A stretch of DNA of 64,000 nucleotides, taken from positions 41,914 to 105,913 of the forward strand of contig JBGTBR010000056.1 in assembly GCA_041749255.1 (NCBI GenBank). The letters are read 5' to 3'. The notes beneath the pieces were generated by a model. The model made no database searches. It was not told the DNA's origin and saw only the letters and a program-made list of their open reading frames with translations. The stretch is from JABDLO01 sp041749255 (GTDB taxonomy: Bacteria > Bacteroidota > Bacteroidia > Chitinophagales > Saprospiraceae). The translations under genes and the position numbers were made by a program. This document shows, in pieces, positions 62,891 through 64,000 of this stretch (its first letter is position 1; every line of letters starts with the position of its first letter).

Positions 62891-63687
62891 ACCCTTCCAA
62901 ATTTTTGAAGTTCTTTTATAGATGAATTAAATATATCTTGTGCCTCCTTTATCCATTTGGATCGTGGATGCCGTTTTATAAACTCTCTGTATAGCTTTAA
63001 AGTTTCATCAAATCGCTCCTCCTTCCTTTCGTAAACGCTGTTATCCGCTAATATATAGCTGGATTTGAGTTTTAAGAATCTGGCTTCTTCACTTCTCGGC
63101 GAACCTGGATAGTCTTTGAGTACATTATCGAATGTCTGCACCGCTGCTTTGTATTGACCCAAGTTATAATATAAAATCGCACTTTCAAAAGATTTCTTTT
63201 CCATCTTTTCTCTCATTTCATCAATCAAATCATTGATCTGTGGCAATCTTTGACTGTTTGGATAAAGATTGGCAAAAAGCTGAAAATCTTCAATGGCTTT
63301 TTTTGTATAAGTTTGATCCAGTCGATAGTTAGGAGACATGAGATAATGAGAATACGCAGCCATAAAATCCATTTCCTCCCTTTTTGGACTATTGTAAAAG
63401 CTGCTGGTAAAGTTTTTAAAATAATGTGCAGCCGTGATATACTCACCATTATAGTAGTACGTATAAGAATATTTATAGAATATATCCTCTGCCTGTTCTC
63501 TACCCCTGTAAAATGGAAGTATAACTTCAAACAATGCCTGAGCCTTCAAATACTCTTTTTTATCGTAAAACTCAAATGCCTTATTGAGCATGAGTTCGCG
63601 ATCACCACTATTTCTAATGCTCTCAAACTCGGATTTACAAGATGCGAATAAAATAAGAAGGCCGGCAACTATTAATCCATTTTTCAT
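62887..63687 (-). CDS. bamD: Outer membrane protein assembly factor BamD
   Basis: BamD is the essential TPR lipoprotein partner of BamA in outer membrane protein insertion. The 266-residue protein has a lipoprotein signal (LLILFASCKSE), then TPR-like helical pairs: LMLNKAFEFYDKKEYLKAQA, LFEVILPFYRGREQAEDIFY, YSYTYYYNGEYITAAHYFKN, AVQTFDNVLKDYPGSPRSEE. The spacing and length fit BamD. It is the first gene of bamD-rpoZ-coaBC-porD-purN. A -7 box starts 8 bp upstream of the ATG. Confidence 0.93.
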   Translation of the reverse strand: MKNGLIVAGLLILFASCKSEFESIRNSGDRELMLNKAFEFYDKKEYLKAQALFEVILPFYRGREQAEDIFYKYSYTYYYNGEYITAAHYFKNFTSSFYNSPKREEMDFMAAYSHYLMSPNYRLDQTYTKKAIEDFQLFANLYPNSQRLPQINDLIDEMREKMEKKSFESAILYYNLGQYKAAVQTFDNVLKDYPGSPRSEEARFLKLKSSYILADNSVYERKEERFDETLKLYREFIKRHPRSKWIKEAQDIFNSSIKELQKFGRV

Positions 63688-63694
63688 AAGGGCG

Positions 63695-63702
63695 CAAAAT
63701 TA
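63695..63702 (-). promoter_or_regulatory. Candidate -7 box for the bamD operon
   Basis: On the minus strand TAATTTTG matches TAnnTTTG exactly. It is 8 bp before the start codon, implying a very short leader. Confidence 0.4.
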
Positions 63703-64000
63703 CACTTTTTATTTGAAACTATAGTAATTAAATACGCTCTTTAAAGGCTCCTTATTGTGATAATATCAATTGGTTTTCATAACACCCATGTGTTTACCTA
63801 AGGATTTGTTTAGAATGGTGATTTGTATTTAAGGGTTATCGACTATCCTTTGGTTTTCAATTGGTAAACGGCCTTACAGGCCTAAAACATTGTTTTCATT
63901 ATTAACGATGGATTGCATCCATCTCTAATGTGAACGGCCCTTCAGGCCTTTTTTTTTGTTTTGATTAAAATAAGTTTTGCAAATAGCGCTGAAGGCGCGT
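63703..64000. repeat. Hairpin-rich non-coding edge
   Basis: Mini hairpins: GGCC-ttaca-GGCC (63870-63882), GATGGAT-tgc-ATCCATC (63907-63923, perfect), GGCC-cttca-GGCC (63936-63948) followed by nine T, and GCGC-tgaag-GCGC (63985-63997). The third resembles a terminator for a plus-strand transcript. No gene was recognised; the window ends here. Confidence 0.55.

Overview
The window looks like a chromosomal stretch from a Bacteroidota bacterium, probably near the Saprospiria. The evidence is a SusC/SusD pair, the type IX secretion family DUF4835/PorD, the Bacteroidota-restricted families DUF5777 and DUF4783, repeated matches to the Bacteroidota -7 box TAnnTTTG, an AT-rich composition, and an IPTL-type C-terminal sorting tail. 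The genus cannot be fixed from sequence alone.

Layout. 1-970: C-terminal part of the 2-oxoglutarate dehydrogenase E1 gene. 1153-5051 (minus): a periplasmic redox set (di-haem cytochrome c peroxidase, a c-haem lipoprotein, an OB-fold protein, YceI, a DUF5777 barrel). 5705-9331: a TPR glycosyltransferase-like membrane protein, dprA, and a DUF4783 protein. 9402-16998 (minus): rnr, then rimP-nusA-infB-DUF2400. 17425-21100 (minus): a SulP anion transporter, a TetR regulator, a radical SAM protein. 21647-24432: isocitrate dehydrogenase and rarA. 25499-32910: acyl-CoA dehydrogenase, an ABC ATPase, gatC, a deoxynucleoside kinase, a DEAD helicase, a TPR protein, a metal-binding-like lipoprotein and MarR. 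33265-33348: tRNA-Leu(CAG). 34660-40814: susC, susD and a secreted VOC protein. 41340-43062: a membrane protein, acylphosphatase and folE. 43213-51320: a copper/silver-type efflux cassette (HYC_CC_PP, CusA, CusC/TolC, CusB, metal-binding lipoprotein). 51375-54402: SMP-30, an IPTL-tailed Gly-rich protein, a coiled-coil miniprotein and a PD-(D/E)XK-like protein. 54651-59716: hydrolase and response regulator, then a histidine kinase and a PLP enzyme. 59756-63687 (minus): bamD-rpoZ-coaBC-porD-purN.

The most unusual content is non-coding. Three islands (about 24.46-25.39, 33.43-34.25 and 40.82-41.34 kb) are built almost entirely from a small vocabulary of 6-8 nt tandem words, arranged in higher-order units and sharing a 62-bp core. 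Two core copies 8.4 kb apart, in opposite orientation, match at 61 of 62 positions. Islands 2 and 3 lie in the same orientation and bracket the susC-susD-VOC segment. Two further palindromic elements (187 bp and 124 bp) resemble transposase-less mobile elements. A hairpin with a U-tract sits inside the rimP leader, just 20 nt before the rimP start, which suggests attenuation control of rimP-nusA-infB.

Begin/end effects: the first gene is cut by the left edge. The right edge ends in non-coding sequence upstream of bamD. No CRISPR array, rRNA, phage or intact transposase gene was seen.
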